A DNA stretch of 55,894 bases, taken from the NCBI GenBank assembly GCA_015272515.1, contig JACYLN010000047.1, positions 1 through 55,894 on the forward strand, read 5' to 3'. The notes under the pieces are model-generated. The model made no database searches, was not told where the DNA came from, and worked only from the letters and a program-made list of their open reading frames with translations. Of this stretch, positions 1 to 9,562 are shown piece after piece (position 1 is the stretch's first letter; each line of letters opens with the position of its first letter). A program made the position numbers and the translations under genes. The stretch is from Leptolyngbyaceae cyanobacterium C42_A2020_001 (GTDB lineage: Bacteria; Cyanobacteriota; Cyanobacteriia; Leptolyngbyales; Leptolyngbyaceae).

Positions 1-338
1 ATTAAATGACGAAAGCCAAGCGATTCCAGACGTTGGGTGTAGTCGTTTAAAGTATTGAGACTAACGTGAGGCAGCATCTCCAATTGGACAGGCTCATAAA
101 CCAATTTGCTGGGAATTGCCCACATAAACATCAATTTGGCAATCACTTCATACATCACAACTAAAGGCAGCAGCGAAATGATGAGATAGATAATAGGTGT
201 GGGAAAGACCTTTAACGCGTGCAGCCAAAAAGCCAGAAACCTAGAGACCTGAGATCCAATCATGCCCCAAATCACTTGCCACAGCAGGACGCAACCAAAT
301 GTAACCAGAAATATTTTGAGTTGTGAGTTCAGTTTCAT
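1..338 (-). CDS. Truncated membrane protein, N-terminal part
   Basis: An open frame starts at the ATG at 338-336 and runs off the left edge of the window, giving the first 112 residues without a stop. Two strongly hydrophobic stretches are visible, at about residues 8-28 and 40-70, followed by a more polar region with a PSKLVYEPVQLEML segment. It is divergent from crtP, with about 170 bases between the two starts. I do not recognise the family. The consistent hydrophobic pattern and the in-frame start at a gene boundary support a real gene. The C-terminus and therefore the function are not visible. Confidence 0.6.
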   Translation of the reverse strand, partial: MKLNSQLKIFLVTFGCVLLWQVIWGMIGSQVSRFLAFWLHALKVFPTPIIYLIISLLPLVVMYEVIAKLMFMWAIPSKLVYEPVQLEMLPHVSLNTLNDYTQRLESLGFRHL

Positions 339-476
339 AAGGTCGCAAAGTGGTGAGGGGTAGAAGTTTTTTAAGAGTTCCCAAATGCGGGTAGAAACCT
401 CTGCAAATTCTCTTGTATTCTCAAATTCTGGACAGGTTGAAGCGAAAAATGTTACAGAATGCAACGTATAATATGA

Positions 477-1940
<1,464 letters not shown>

Positions 1941-1984
1941 GAATCTACTCTAGCCTGCAATGTTCGTCAAGCGCTCCTGGAGAC

Positions 1985-2917
1985 ATGCTGAAACTGCCGG
2001 ATCACTCTTGCGTTAAACCACTGGCATCCATTGAGGATTCCTACGAGCTTTGTCGTCAAATTACGGCAAAGTACTCTAAGACTTTTTATCTGGGCACGCT
2101 GCTGATGCCGGAGAAAAAGCGTCGGGCGATTTGGGCAATTTACGTCTGGTGTCGCCGAACCGACGAATTAGTTGATGGTCCTCGCGCCTCCTTCACCACC
2201 AATGAAACGTTGGATGAGTGGGAGTTGCAACTGGAAACAGTTTTTACTGGGACTCCGGTTGAAGATGCAGACGTGGCCCTGGTCGATACGCTGAAACAGT
2301 TTCCGCTCGATATTCAACCGTTTCGCGACATGATTGAGGGGCAACGGATGGATCTTTACCGCTCCCGATACGAAACATTTGAGGAACTGAAGTTGTATTG
2401 TTACCGGGTTGCGGGAACGGTTGGACTGATGACGACTCCTGTGATGGGTGTGGATGACACAGCTCGAACGGCTCCCTGGGATGTGTACCAGAATTTGAAG
2501 AATGACCCAACAGAGCAGGCGATCGCTCTCGGAATCGCCAACCAACTCACTAATATTCTGAGAGATGTGGGTGAAGATGCGCGTCGGGGTCGGATCTATC
2601 TTCCATTGGAAGATCTAAAGCGGTTCGATTACACCGAGGAAGATTTGTTTAACAGTGTGGTAGATGAACGCTGGCGGGAGTTAATGCGGTTTCAGATTCA
2701 ACGAGCACGTACGTTTTTTACGGCCGCCGAATCAGGAATTGGTGCCCTTAGCCTGGATGCTCGCTTCCCCGTATGGACTGCACTGATGCTGTATCGCGGC
2801 ATTTTGAACGTGATTGAACGCAACGGCTACGATGTTTTCAGTAAACGAGCGTATGTGCCAGGTCCGCAAAAATTGACCTACTTACCCATCGCCCGCATTC
2901 GAGCCACGGTCTTGTAA
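1985..2917 (+). CDS. crtB: Phytoene synthase
   Basis: 310 residues from the ATG at 1985. It condenses two geranylgeranyl diphosphates to phytoene. The two Asp-rich substrate motifs of trans-isoprenyl synthases are visible: the first as RRTDELVDG (about residue 57) and the second as NILRDVGEDARRGRIYLP (about residue 190). A TTG start at 1937 would overlap the crtP stop and add 16 residues, but the MLKLP N-terminus begun by ATG 1985 matches the usual start of cyanobacterial CrtB and has a GGAG just upstream (only 2 bases away, unusually close). Downstream of crtP in the order usual for cyanobacteria, so it supplies the substrate of its neighbour. Confidence 0.96.
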   Translation: MLKLPDHSCVKPLASIEDSYELCRQITAKYSKTFYLGTLLMPEKKRRAIWAIYVWCRRTDELVDGPRASFTTNETLDEWELQLETVFTGTPVEDADVALVDTLKQFPLDIQPFRDMIEGQRMDLYRSRYETFEELKLYCYRVAGTVGLMTTPVMGVDDTARTAPWDVYQNLKNDPTEQAIALGIANQLTNILRDVGEDARRGRIYLPLEDLKRFDYTEEDLFNSVVDERWRELMRFQIQRARTFFTAAESGIGALSLDARFPVWTALMLYRGILNVIERNGYDVFSKRAYVPGPQKLTYLPIARIRATVL

Positions 2918-2937
2918 TGCAAGTCATAGTGCTGTAG

Positions 2938-3597
2938 TCAGCAAAAAGCTTGCAGGTTGCTGAATAATTTAGCCACTTTATTGAGATCTTTCTTGCCGGG
3001 AGCCAGTTCCAACCCGCTAGACAAATCAATGCCGCCAGGCTGCACCAGCGCTAAAGCTTCTAATACATTGTCTGGGTTTAAACCACCTGCCAAAAACCAG
3101 GGAACATTTGGCTGAAACTGCTGGAGTGTTTTCCAGTTAAGCGTTTTGCCAGTTCCGCCTGCTAGTTGGGGATGGTAAGCATCCAGCAGCAGAGTATCAA
3201 CCCAGGCTTCGTAAATTGCCGCCTGGTGCAGAACTTCGATTGATTGAACTCGTAATGCTTTGATCAGTTCAACGTCGGGGAGGTGTTGCCGGAGTTCGTG
3301 GCAAAATTCAGGAGATTCATCACCATGAAGCTGAACGGCATTCAGGTTTGCGATCGCCACCGTTTCTGCAATCTGCCCCAAACTGGCATTCCTAAACACA
3401 CCCACGCGTTCGCAGAGGATTTTGCCTGTTTGAGCCTGGGTTGGCAGTGCTGCAACGATGCGGGCGATTTGTTCGGGTGTAATGTAGCGGGGCGATTCTA
3501 AAACACACATAAACCCCAGAGCCGTTGCGCCCAGTTCCGCGATCGCGCGCCCCTGCTCTGGTTCTGTAATGCCGCAGACTTTAACTCGTAAACCCAT
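2938..3597 (-). CDS. trpF: Phosphoribosylanthranilate isomerase
   Basis: About 219 residues from ATG 3597; an in-frame start at 3612 would add five. It catalyses the Amadori rearrangement of phosphoribosylanthranilate in tryptophan synthesis, as a (beta/alpha)8 barrel. The N-terminal RVKVCGIT motif carries the catalytic Cys, and LLLDAY and the C-terminal GGLNPDNV and [10 protein letters not shown] segments form the phosphate and substrate loops. It converges with crtB, with only 20 bases between the stops. The trpD gene is 12 kb away on the same strand, so tryptophan genes are dispersed here as is usual in cyanobacteria. Confidence 0.95.
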   Translation of the reverse strand: MGLRVKVCGITEPEQGRAIAELGATALGFMCVLESPRYITPEQIARIVAALPTQAQTGKILCERVGVFRNASLGQIAETVAIANLNAVQLHGDESPEFCHELRQHLPDVELIKALRVQSIEVLHQAAIYEAWVDTLLLDAYHPQLAGGTGKTLNWKTLQQFQPNVPWFLAGGLNPDNVLEALALVQPGGIDLSSGLELAPGKKDLNKVAKLFSNLQAFC

Positions 3598-3659
3598 TGT
3601 GGCGATTTGCAATCATACTAAAGAGCCTTGAATCATACCAGTTAATGACACCTACCGAA

Positions 3660-3706
3660 TTGATACAAACAAAATCAGTAGCGCCACCCAATTTTGTTTG
3701 TATCAA
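3660..3706. repeat. Perfect 16-bp inverted repeat between trpF and psaK
   Basis: TTGATACAAACAAAAT at 3660-3675 is followed after 15 bases by its exact reverse complement ATTTTGTTTGTATCAA at 3691-3706. It lies between the start of trpF (minus) and psaK (plus), in what should be the promoter region of both. It has no T-tract, so it does not look like a terminator. It could be an operator, a long hairpin in an untranslated leader, or a remnant of a small mobile repeat. Confidence 0.85.
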
Positions 3707-3745
3707 ACCGTAAAGGTTTTCGTTAAATGATCAAACAAATTTGAA

Positions 3746-3777
3746 CTCTCATTGCAGTTCTGCAACGAGAGCTTTTT
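3746..3777 (+). terminator. Terminator-like hairpin in the psaK leader
   Basis: CTCTC-A-TTGCAG (3746-3757) pairs with CTGCAA-C-GAGAG (3760-3771) with one internal mismatch, and is followed by CTTTTTATAAT. This is the form of an intrinsic terminator on the plus strand, yet it stands only 57 bases before the psaK start and no plus-strand gene ends upstream of it. It may be an attenuator in the psaK leader or the end of a short RNA. The arms would meet in a very small loop, so the top pairs are probably open. Confidence 0.5.
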
Positions 3778-3834
3778 ATAATCCTCCTAAACTCGCCACT
3801 AAAAAGGCTTTTATTTGTTGTCGGAGGTATAACA

Positions 3835-4113
3835 TTGTATTACGCATCTCTATCTTTGCTTGTAGCTGCTCTTCCAAGAGCCAGCAATTGGTCAATCGGC
3901 GTTGGGATCACCATGTTGTTGTGTAATTTAGTTGCGATCGCGATCGGGCGGTATGCGATTCAACGTAAAGGTGCTGGACCTAAACTGCCAATTGAACTAC
4001 CCGACCCTTTTGGAGGAGAATTTGGCGTGCCTGAACTGTTGGCTACTGCTAGCTTTGGGCATATTTTGGGTGCAGGAGTTATTTTAGGACTCAGCAACGC
4101 AGGGGTGCTTTAA
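3835..4113 (+). CDS. psaK: Photosystem I reaction centre subunit PsaK
   Basis: 92 residues with two membrane segments (about residues 20-40 and 66-88) joined by a polar loop containing GRYAIQRKGAGPKLP and LPDPFGGEFGVPELLATASFGHILGAG, split here only to describe it; this is the typical PsaK pattern. PsaK is a peripheral subunit of photosystem I involved in trimer/antenna contacts and, for some paralogues, high-light state changes. The start is TTG at 3835: it has a strong GGAGG at 3823-3827, seven bases upstream, and no nearer ATG gives this N-terminus. A CCTCC at 3783-3787 could pair with that ribosome binding site. It is a single-gene unit closed by a strong terminator. Confidence 0.93.
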   Translation: MYYASLSLLVAALPRASNWSIGVGITMLLCNLVAIAIGRYAIQRKGAGPKLPIELPDPFGGEFGVPELLATASFGHILGAGVILGLSNAGVL

Positions 4114-4140
4114 CAATCCCAACCATTAAATCAATTGTTC

Positions 4141-4175
4141 AAAAAGCCCAAACAACGAGAAGTTTGGGCTTTTGT
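4141..4175 (+). terminator. Intrinsic terminator after psaK
   Basis: AAAAGCCCAAAC (4142-4153) pairs perfectly with GTTTGGGCTTTT (4162-4173) around an 8-base loop, with T-rich sequence after it. The A-tract on the other side makes it usable from both strands, so it may also stop transcription from the pilin-like gene coming from the right. Confidence 0.9.
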
Positions 4176-4185
4176 TTATAGCCAC

Positions 4186-4292
4186 AGCGTTCTAACCAAA
4201 ACTATGTGTAACGTGGCTACGGCAAGTCAGAACACCTGCTCAGCATTGGCTTTGCAACTTTTCCTTGTCCTAAGCGTTCTAACCAAAGCTAT
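4186..4292. repeat. Direct repeat AGCGTTCTAACCAAARCTAT, two copies
   Basis: AGCGTTCTAACCAAA occurs at 4186-4200 and again at 4273-4287, followed in both cases by A/G-CTAT, so about 19 of 20 bases agree over an 87-base period. It lies between the psaK terminator and the stop of the pilin-like gene. No gene is visible between the copies. Confidence 0.7.
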
Positions 4293-4327
4293 CAATCAAC
4301 ATTCTTAGGTCAAAAGCAACCAGAGAC

Positions 4328-4840
4328 TTAGTTCATGTTGCGGGTACCCGGAGCACACTCAATCGCACTGACTGCATAAATGGGTGCAGTTGCGGGAGTA
4401 GCACTAGGTTGATTAGTTTCACACATAATCGATTGAATTGCCTGACTGCCATCAGTTTGCGTCAGCGCAGACATTCCTGCATAGGCATGAACCTTTGAGA
4501 TTTTGGGAGTGCCATAATGAACCGCATGAGTGCCATCTCCTGACACCTGAATTTGAAAAGTGTAGTTGATGTTTTGGTGTCCACTAATAGCAAGAACATC
4601 AATGTTGTCAGTAAATTGAGCGTGCTCCACGTAGTAGGCTTGTTGGGCACGATTCAACGTTCCCAGGAATGTCCTGGCTTCTGCCTGTTTGGCAGCATTG
4701 GCGCGCCCTAGAAAGGATGGAATTGCGATCGCCGCCAAGATGCCTCCGATCACCAGCACAACCATGAGTTCTATGAGTGTGAAACCACTGTCATGAGCAG
4801 CAATGCGCGAGAAGGCATACATATTCAATCTGGTACGCAC
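4328..4840 (-). CDS. Type IV pilin-like G/H family protein
   Basis: 170 residues from a GTG at 4840. A prepilin signature is clear: a short charged leader ending in DSG, then FTLIELMVVLVIGGILAAIA, the hydrophobic helix with Glu at position +5 where the prepilin peptidase cuts after Gly. After it comes the RANAAKQAEARTFLGTLNRAQQAYYVEH region typical of the cyanobacterial pilin G/H family, and a C-terminal pair of Cys residues. GTG 4840 is chosen because GGAGAG lies six bases upstream; the ATG at 4822 has no close ribosome binding site. It is a minor pilin or pseudopilin, probably in the type IV pilus that drives motility and uptake. It stands alone. Confidence 0.9.
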   Translation of the reverse strand: MRTRLNMYAFSRIAAHDSGFTLIELMVVLVIGGILAAIAIPSFLGRANAAKQAEARTFLGTLNRAQQAYYVEHAQFTDNIDVLAISGHQNINYTFQIQVSGDGTHAVHYGTPKISKVHAYAGMSALTQTDGSQAIQSIMCETNQPSATPATAPIYAVSAIECAPGTRNMN

Positions 4841-5360
4841 AACCGACTCTCCTAATACAACCAAAAGACGTTAGGAGCAGGTTTTGAGACAACAATATTT
4901 AGATCAGGACAGCATATCCCAGTAGGCTGGGGTTACATCTATAGGATGATGGCAAACGCACCCAAACAATACTGATCAGAAAAACCTGCTACCCCTACTT
5001 ACGTAATATCCTCAGAGGAAACAGGATGATCGAAAAAAAAATTATCTGTAAAATTACGGTCTACTGAATTGCCCTTCTCCTTAAAGAATTCGTGAAGTTG
5101 CGACTATTTCTGCACTTGAACGTACTTGTGCCAAAAGTGTAGATGGGTATAAATTAGTTGATCTCTGTTGACTATGTCCGAAGGATCACCAGCAAACAGC
5201 ATGGAAAATCCGATTTACTGGTGACGCTCCGGAGAAAGAAATTTACCAGCCTTGTTAGCAATACACCAACCCTAAAAAACGCCAGGTAGATTGGCATTTG
5301 CAATACGGTTGACAAAAACCAGTGACTTCGGGTTTTGAAGGTTACAGCAATTGGTTTGGG
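4841..5360. other. 520-base gap with an imperfect hairpin
   Basis: No gene of normal size is visible. It must hold the promoter of the pilin-like gene near 4860-4960. At 5178-5192 and 5218-5232 the segments CCGAAGGATCACCAG and CTGGTGACGCTCCGG pair at 12 of 15 positions around a 25-base loop. A start codon at 5174 would give only 16 residues. I could not match the hairpin to a known riboswitch. Confidence 0.5.
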
Positions 5361-6350
5361 TTAGTTGAAGCGATCGCGATCGTGTGATTCCCAAAAGTTC
5401 AATATGGGTCCTTTCGGCACGATTCGATTCGGGTTGATTGCCGTTTGGCTCATGTAGTAGTGGCGTTTGATGTGCTCCAAATTACAAGTTTCTGCAATCC
5501 CTGGGTATTGATACACATCTTTCAGGTAATTCCACAAATTAGGGTAATCTGCAATGCGCTTGAGGTTGCATTTGAAATGCCCGTGATACACCGAGTCGAA
5601 ACGCAGCAGGGTGGTAAATAAGCAAATGTCGGCTTCGGTGAGGCGCGCGGCTATGCCATTACCGCAAGAGTCGCCGCAAAGATACCGTTGTTCTCCTAAT
5701 ACCTTTTCCCAATCATCTAATGCCAGAAATAGCTCGGTCACCGCTTCTTCGTAAGCTGCTTGAGAAGTTGCAAACCCAGATCGATACACGCCATTGTTAA
5801 TCGGCATATAGATCGCATCAATGGTGTGGTCAATTTGCTCTCGCAAGGCTACGGGATACAGATCGAGAGGTGACTCAGCGATCGCGCCAAACTCAGTGTC
5901 AAACATCCGAATAATCTCGCGCGACTCGTTGTTAACAATCGTGTGCGTCTGCCTATCCCACAACACAGGCACCGTTACCCGCCCGGTGTAGTCAGATTTT
6001 GCCTTCAGGTAAATCTCTTGCAGATACTGCGTGTGATTCACTGAATCTGGAATTGCCCCCGGTGCATCCGAGAAAGCCCAGCCCTTTTCACTCAAGATGG
6101 GATCAACAATGGATACGCCGATCGCCTTTTGCAGTCCTTTGAGTGATCGCATGATCAGCGTCCGGTGTGCCCAGGGACAAGCCAGCGATACGTAAAGATG
6201 GTAGCGATCGGCTTCTGCTTTGAAGCCACTGGAACCGTCTGCCGTTACCCAGTTGCGAAATTTGGTTGGCATTCGGTTAAACTTACCGCTTGTATCCCGC
6301 TCCGTCCATTCGGTTGTCCATTTGCCATCTACCATCATTCCCAATGCCAT
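5361..6350 (-). CDS. Glutathionyl-hydroquinone reductase (xi-class GST, YqjG/ECM4 type)
   Basis: 329 residues from ATG 6350, which has AAGGAG ten bases upstream; a longer frame to 6416 would overlap the preceding gene. The enzyme reduces glutathionyl-hydroquinones, releasing glutathione. The catalytic Cys58 stands in SLACPWAHRTLIMR, the xi-class motif, followed by VSIVDPILSEKGWAF, PVLWDRQTHTIVNNES (thioredoxin-fold Pro and Ser) and a C-terminal helical domain with ADICLFTTLLRFD and KDVYQYPGIAETCN. Length and motif order match the family. It is the last gene of a four-gene minus-strand run with a VOC protein, pirin and a CDGSH protein, which points to quinone or electrophile detoxification. 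Confidence 0.93.
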   Translation of the reverse strand: MALGMMVDGKWTTEWTERDTSGKFNRMPTKFRNWVTADGSSGFKAEADRYHLYVSLACPWAHRTLIMRSLKGLQKAIGVSIVDPILSEKGWAFSDAPGAIPDSVNHTQYLQEIYLKAKSDYTGRVTVPVLWDRQTHTIVNNESREIIRMFDTEFGAIAESPLDLYPVALREQIDHTIDAIYMPINNGVYRSGFATSQAAYEEAVTELFLALDDWEKVLGEQRYLCGDSCGNGIAARLTEADICLFTTLLRFDSVYHGHFKCNLKRIADYPNLWNYLKDVYQYPGIAETCNLEHIKRHYYMSQTAINPNRIVPKGPILNFWESHDRDRFN

Positions 6351-6396
6351 TGGTTTTTGTCTCCTTCTTTTTTCTGTAGAGCCTTCGATCCCATCT

Positions 6397-6873
6397 CTAA
6401 CTCTTGCTGGTGCCAAAGCGTTCTAACTCGCGGGGTAAATTGAGCGATCGCGTCACTGCCTGATGCTCAAACTCGCCCCACTGCTCACGCGGCACTCGCC
6501 ATAAAATCTCAAATTCATGCCCATCAAGGTCGTGCCCGTAAATAGACTTGCTGGCTCCATGATCACTAGCACCCAGGTAGCAACCCGCTCGCTGCAACAC
6601 TTCCATCGCTGCCGCTAAATCTTCAATCCTGGTCACTTCCCACGCCAGGTGATACAGCCCCACAGTTCCTCGAACGGGCAAAGGCGCTTGTGCTCCCAAC
6701 GCGATTAATCCCAAATCATGATGATTAGCAGAACCCACCGCCCGCAACAATGCCATTTGGTTTTGCATTCGTGCCACTTCCTGGAAACCAAAAACTGATT
6801 GGTAGAAGCTCACCGATGGCTGCAATTCCCGGACAAATAAAACTGCGTGATTTAAGCCTGTGATAGGAATCAT
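6397..6873 (-). CDS. VOC-family (glyoxalase/extradiol dioxygenase-like) protein
   Basis: 158 residues from ATG 6873, preceded by GAGGAAAGAAGG. Two beta-alpha-beta-beta-beta modules are visible: ITGLNHAVLFVRE opens the first, with a metal-ligand His, VGLYHLAWEV opens the second with another His, and DLDGHEFEILW near the C-terminus supplies the acidic ligand. This is the metal pattern of catechol 2,3-dioxygenase and glyoxalase relatives; the substrate cannot be told from sequence. It sits 46 bases upstream of the glutathionyl-hydroquinone reductase and 63 bases after the pirin gene, so it probably handles a related aromatic or quinone compound. Confidence 0.88.
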   Translation of the reverse strand: MIPITGLNHAVLFVRELQPSVSFYQSVFGFQEVARMQNQMALLRAVGSANHHDLGLIALGAQAPLPVRGTVGLYHLAWEVTRIEDLAAAMEVLQRAGCYLGASDHGASKSIYGHDLDGHEFEILWRVPREQWGEFEHQAVTRSLNLPRELERFGTSKS

Positions 6874-6936
6874 GACCTTCTTTCCTCTAGTCCATAGTCC
6901 TCCCACCCATCCGGCTCAAGAGTGGGAGGACTGATT

Positions 6937-7647
6937 TTATGCCAAATCAAACAACACCACTTCAGCCGCAGTATTGGCTTCCAGAATCAGCTTCTGTTCC
7001 TCAGAAACCGCTGCTCCATCGCCTGCTTGCAGGGTATGACCGTTAAGCACCACTTCGCCTCTGACAACTTGCAGCCATGCGTGGCGATCGCGCCCCAATT
7101 CATAGACTCGCTTCTCGCCGACATCCAGTAGCGTGGTGAAAATCTCCACGTCTTGATGAATCGTTACGGAACCATCCGAGGCATTGCGGCTAGCCAGCTT
7201 CACCCATTCACCCTGTTGGGCTTCCAGAGAAAACACCTTTTGCTCATAGCTAGGGGTTAATCCCTTCGCTTCTGGAAACAACCAGATTTGCAGAAAGTGA
7301 ACCGTTTCAGCATCCGAGGGGTTGAATTCACTGTGGGCGATGCCTGTTCCGGCAGAAAACCGTTGCACCCCACGAGAGCCATTCTGAGAACCAACCGTCT
7401 CCACGTTTCCGAGACTGTCTCTGTGAGCCAATGCGCCCGAAATCACATAAGAGAGGATCTCCATATCGCGGTGGGGATGGGTGGGGAAGCCACCGCCAGG
7501 AGCGACTCGGTCTTCGTTAATGACTCGTAAGTCGCGGAAATGAATGTGGTCGGGATCGTAATAATTGGCAAAGGAAAAGGTGTGATAAGAGTTCAGCCAA
7601 CCGTGATTGGCGTGCCCGCGTTCTTGCGATCGCCGAATTGTAATCAT
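6937..7647 (-). CDS. Pirin family protein (quercetin 2,3-dioxygenase-like)
   Basis: 236 residues, a two-cupin protein. The N-terminal cupin has the four metal ligands of the family: His57 and His59 in GGGFPTHPHRDMEILSYV, and His105 and Glu107 in SAGTGIAHSEFN. Bacterial relatives such as YhhW bind iron and oxidise flavonols, and others act as redox sensors. The C-terminal cupin is the shorter, ligand-free type. The SQNGSRG loop at about residues 87-93 is a few residues longer than in YhhW. Second gene of the operon, with the CDGSH gene 18 bases upstream. Confidence 0.93.
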   Translation of the reverse strand: MITIRRSQERGHANHGWLNSYHTFSFANYYDPDHIHFRDLRVINEDRVAPGGGFPTHPHRDMEILSYVISGALAHRDSLGNVETVGSQNGSRGVQRFSAGTGIAHSEFNPSDAETVHFLQIWLFPEAKGLTPSYEQKVFSLEAQQGEWVKLASRNASDGSVTIHQDVEIFTTLLDVGEKRVYELGRDRHAWLQVVRGEVVLNGHTLQAGDGAAVSEEQKLILEANTAAEVVLFDLA

Positions 7648-7665
7648 GAGAACCTCCGAATAACA

Positions 7666-7902
7666 CTAGAGTTTGGTGTGCGAGCCATCACAAAAGGGTG
7701 TGTTTTGGGTGTACTTACAGTTGCAAAGAGCCACTGTTCGTTTTTCAGCCACCTCAAACTTCAATGGAGCGAACCCGGTGCCTTTATGGGAGCCATCACA
7801 AAAGGGTTGCCCTTGCGATCGCCCACAACTACACCAGTAATAGGTTCCAGCTTCTAGCTCCATCACAACAGGCTTGGTATCCGCGATCGTAGGTTCATTC
7901 AT
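7666..7902 (-). CDS. Two-motif CDGSH iron-sulfur protein
   Basis: 78 residues from ATG 7902, with GGAG seven bases upstream. Two CDGSH signatures are present: CSCGRSQGQPFCDGSH and CNCKYTQNTPFCDGSH, each giving three Cys and one His for a redox-active, labile [2Fe-2S] cluster. Tandem CDGSH proteins are small soluble proteins of unclear electron-transfer or sensor function. It is the first gene of the minus-strand operon, and its promoter is overlapped by palindromes. A longer frame reaching 7989 would run through those palindromes and is rejected. Confidence 0.92.
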   Translation of the reverse strand: MNEPTIADTKPVVMELEAGTYYWCSCGRSQGQPFCDGSHKGTGFAPLKFEVAEKRTVALCNCKYTQNTPFCDGSHTKL

Positions 7903-7919
7903 AGGTTCACTCCAAAACA

Positions 7920-7970
7920 AATGTTTGAATACAAACAATATAGCAAACTTAAAGTTTGAATGCAAACATT
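7920..7970 (-). promoter_or_regulatory. Promoter with three overlapping operator palindromes
   Basis: Reading the minus strand, TTGCAT (7965-7960) and TATATT (7942-7937) form -35 and -10 boxes with exactly 17 bases between. Palindromes cover each part: TGTTTG-AATA-CAAACA (7922-7937) just after the -10 box, CAAACTT-A-AAGTTTG (7944-7958) filling the spacer, and GTTTG-AATG-CAAAC (7954-7967) over the -35 box. The outer two are inverted copies of one 17-base sequence with two differences. This is the layout of a repressor that blocks polymerase, of MarR/HxlR/ArsR size. The M32 peptidase start is 69 bases to the right and could share the control. Confidence 0.85.
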
Positions 7971-8038
7971 CCTCTAAAAAGGAACCCATACAATATGGAG
8001 TAACTCAACAAAAATAATCGTCGCCCTATCTACCCACT

Positions 8039-9562
8039 ATGCAAACGCTTGAGAAAACTCATCCCGCCTTTCTAAAACTGCAAACCTTACTGGCTGAGAT
8101 TAACGATATCCAGTCTGCCGCCTCGCTGTTGCATTGGGATCAGGCGACCTATATGCCACCCAAAGGAGCCGCCGCCAGGGGACGGCAGTTGGCAACGCTG
8201 CGCCAGATTGCCCACGAGAAGTTTACCAATGGGGCGATCGCTCAACTGCTAGATGACCTCCGTAGCTACGAAGCCGATTTGCCTTACGATTCCGACGAAG
8301 CCAGCCTGATTCGGGTGACGCGGCGACAGTGCGATCGCGCCTCTAAAATTCCTGCCGAGTTTACTGCCCGCTTCTCTCAGTTGCGTTCAGATGCTTACCA
8401 GGCATGGGCAACTGCCCGACCCGCCAACAACTTTGCTGCTGTGCAGCCCTACCTGGAACGAATGGTAGATCTGAGCCGCGAACTCGCCAACTTTTTTCCC
8501 GGTTACAACCACATTGCCGATCCGTTGATTGAGTTTTCGGACTATGGCATGACGGCTCAGTCAATCCGCCGTGTGTTTGCCGAGCTGCGCGAACAATTGG
8601 TGCCCGTGGTTCAGGCAATCACCGCCCAACCTCCCGTGGATGATTCTTGTTTACGGCAATTCTTTCCTGAAGCACAGCAACTCGCCTTTAGCTACAAAGT
8701 TCTAGCCCAGATGGGATACGACCTGGAACGGGGACGACAGGATAAAACGCTGCACCCCTTCATGACCAATTTCTCGATTGATGACGTGCGGATTACAACG
8801 CGGGTGTATGAGAATGACCTGGGGCAGGGCTTGTTCAGCACGATTCATGAAATGGGACACGCCTTTTACGAAATGGGGGTTGATCCTGCATTTGAGGGCA
8901 ATCTGTTGGCGGCGGGTGTGTCTGCTGGAGTGCACGAGAGCCAGTCGCGCCTCTGGGAAAATCTGGTCGGCAGGTCGCGCCCCTTCTGGAGCTATTTCTA
9001 CCCACACCTACAAGCAATGTTCCCAACCCAGTTCAAAGATGTTTCGCTGGAAACGTTTTATCGGGCAATTAACAAGGTGGCGCGATCGCTGATTCGCACC
9101 GATGCCGATGAAGTCACTTACAACCTGCACGTGATGATTCGATTTGATCTGGAATTGGATTTGCTGGATGGAACGCTGGCAGTTCGAGATCTGCCCGAAG
9201 CCTGGAACGAGCGCTATCGCAGTGATTTGGGCGTTGTTCCGGAGAGCGATCGCGAAGGGGTGTTGCAGGATGTGCACTGGTTCACCGGGCGTATCGGCGG
9301 GATGTTTCAGGGCTATACGCTGGGTAATTTGATGAGTGCCCAATTTTTTGAAGCCGCACTGGCAGACATTCCCACCATTCCCACCCAGATTTCGCAGGGC
9401 AACTTTCAACCGCTGCACAATTGGCTAAAAGACAAAATTTATCGCCACGGCTGCAAATACACAGCAGATGAAACGGTTCAGCGCGTGACTGGCAAACCTT
9501 TAAGTACCGCTGCCTTCATGCGTTACATTCACCAGAAATATGGAGCATTGTATTCACTCTAA
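8039..9562 (+). CDS. M32 family metallocarboxypeptidase
   Basis: 507 residues, the normal size of thermostable carboxypeptidase Taq-type enzymes, which remove C-terminal residues. The zinc site is complete: His270, Glu271 and His274 in STIHEMGHAFYEMG, with Glu300 in GVHESQSRLWEN as third ligand. The N-terminal helical lid contains the conserved LHWDQATYMPP segment. No signal peptide, so cytosolic. It is divergent from the CDGSH-pirin-VOC operon, and a TACAAT box at 7989-7994 may serve it. Substrate in the cell is unknown. Confidence 0.94.
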   Translation: MQTLEKTHPAFLKLQTLLAEINDIQSAASLLHWDQATYMPPKGAAARGRQLATLRQIAHEKFTNGAIAQLLDDLRSYEADLPYDSDEASLIRVTRRQCDRASKIPAEFTARFSQLRSDAYQAWATARPANNFAAVQPYLERMVDLSRELANFFPGYNHIADPLIEFSDYGMTAQSIRRVFAELREQLVPVVQAITAQPPVDDSCLRQFFPEAQQLAFSYKVLAQMGYDLERGRQDKTLHPFMTNFSIDDVRITTRVYENDLGQGLFSTIHEMGHAFYEMGVDPAFEGNLLAAGVSAGVHESQSRLWENLVGRSRPFWSYFYPHLQAMFPTQFKDVSLETFYRAINKVARSLIRTDADEVTYNLHVMIRFDLELDLLDGTLAVRDLPEAWNERYRSDLGVVPESDREGVLQDVHWFTGRIGGMFQGYTLGNLMSAQFFEAALADIPTIPTQISQGNFQPLHNWLKDKIYRHGCKYTADETVQRVTGKPLSTAAFMRYIHQKYGALYSL

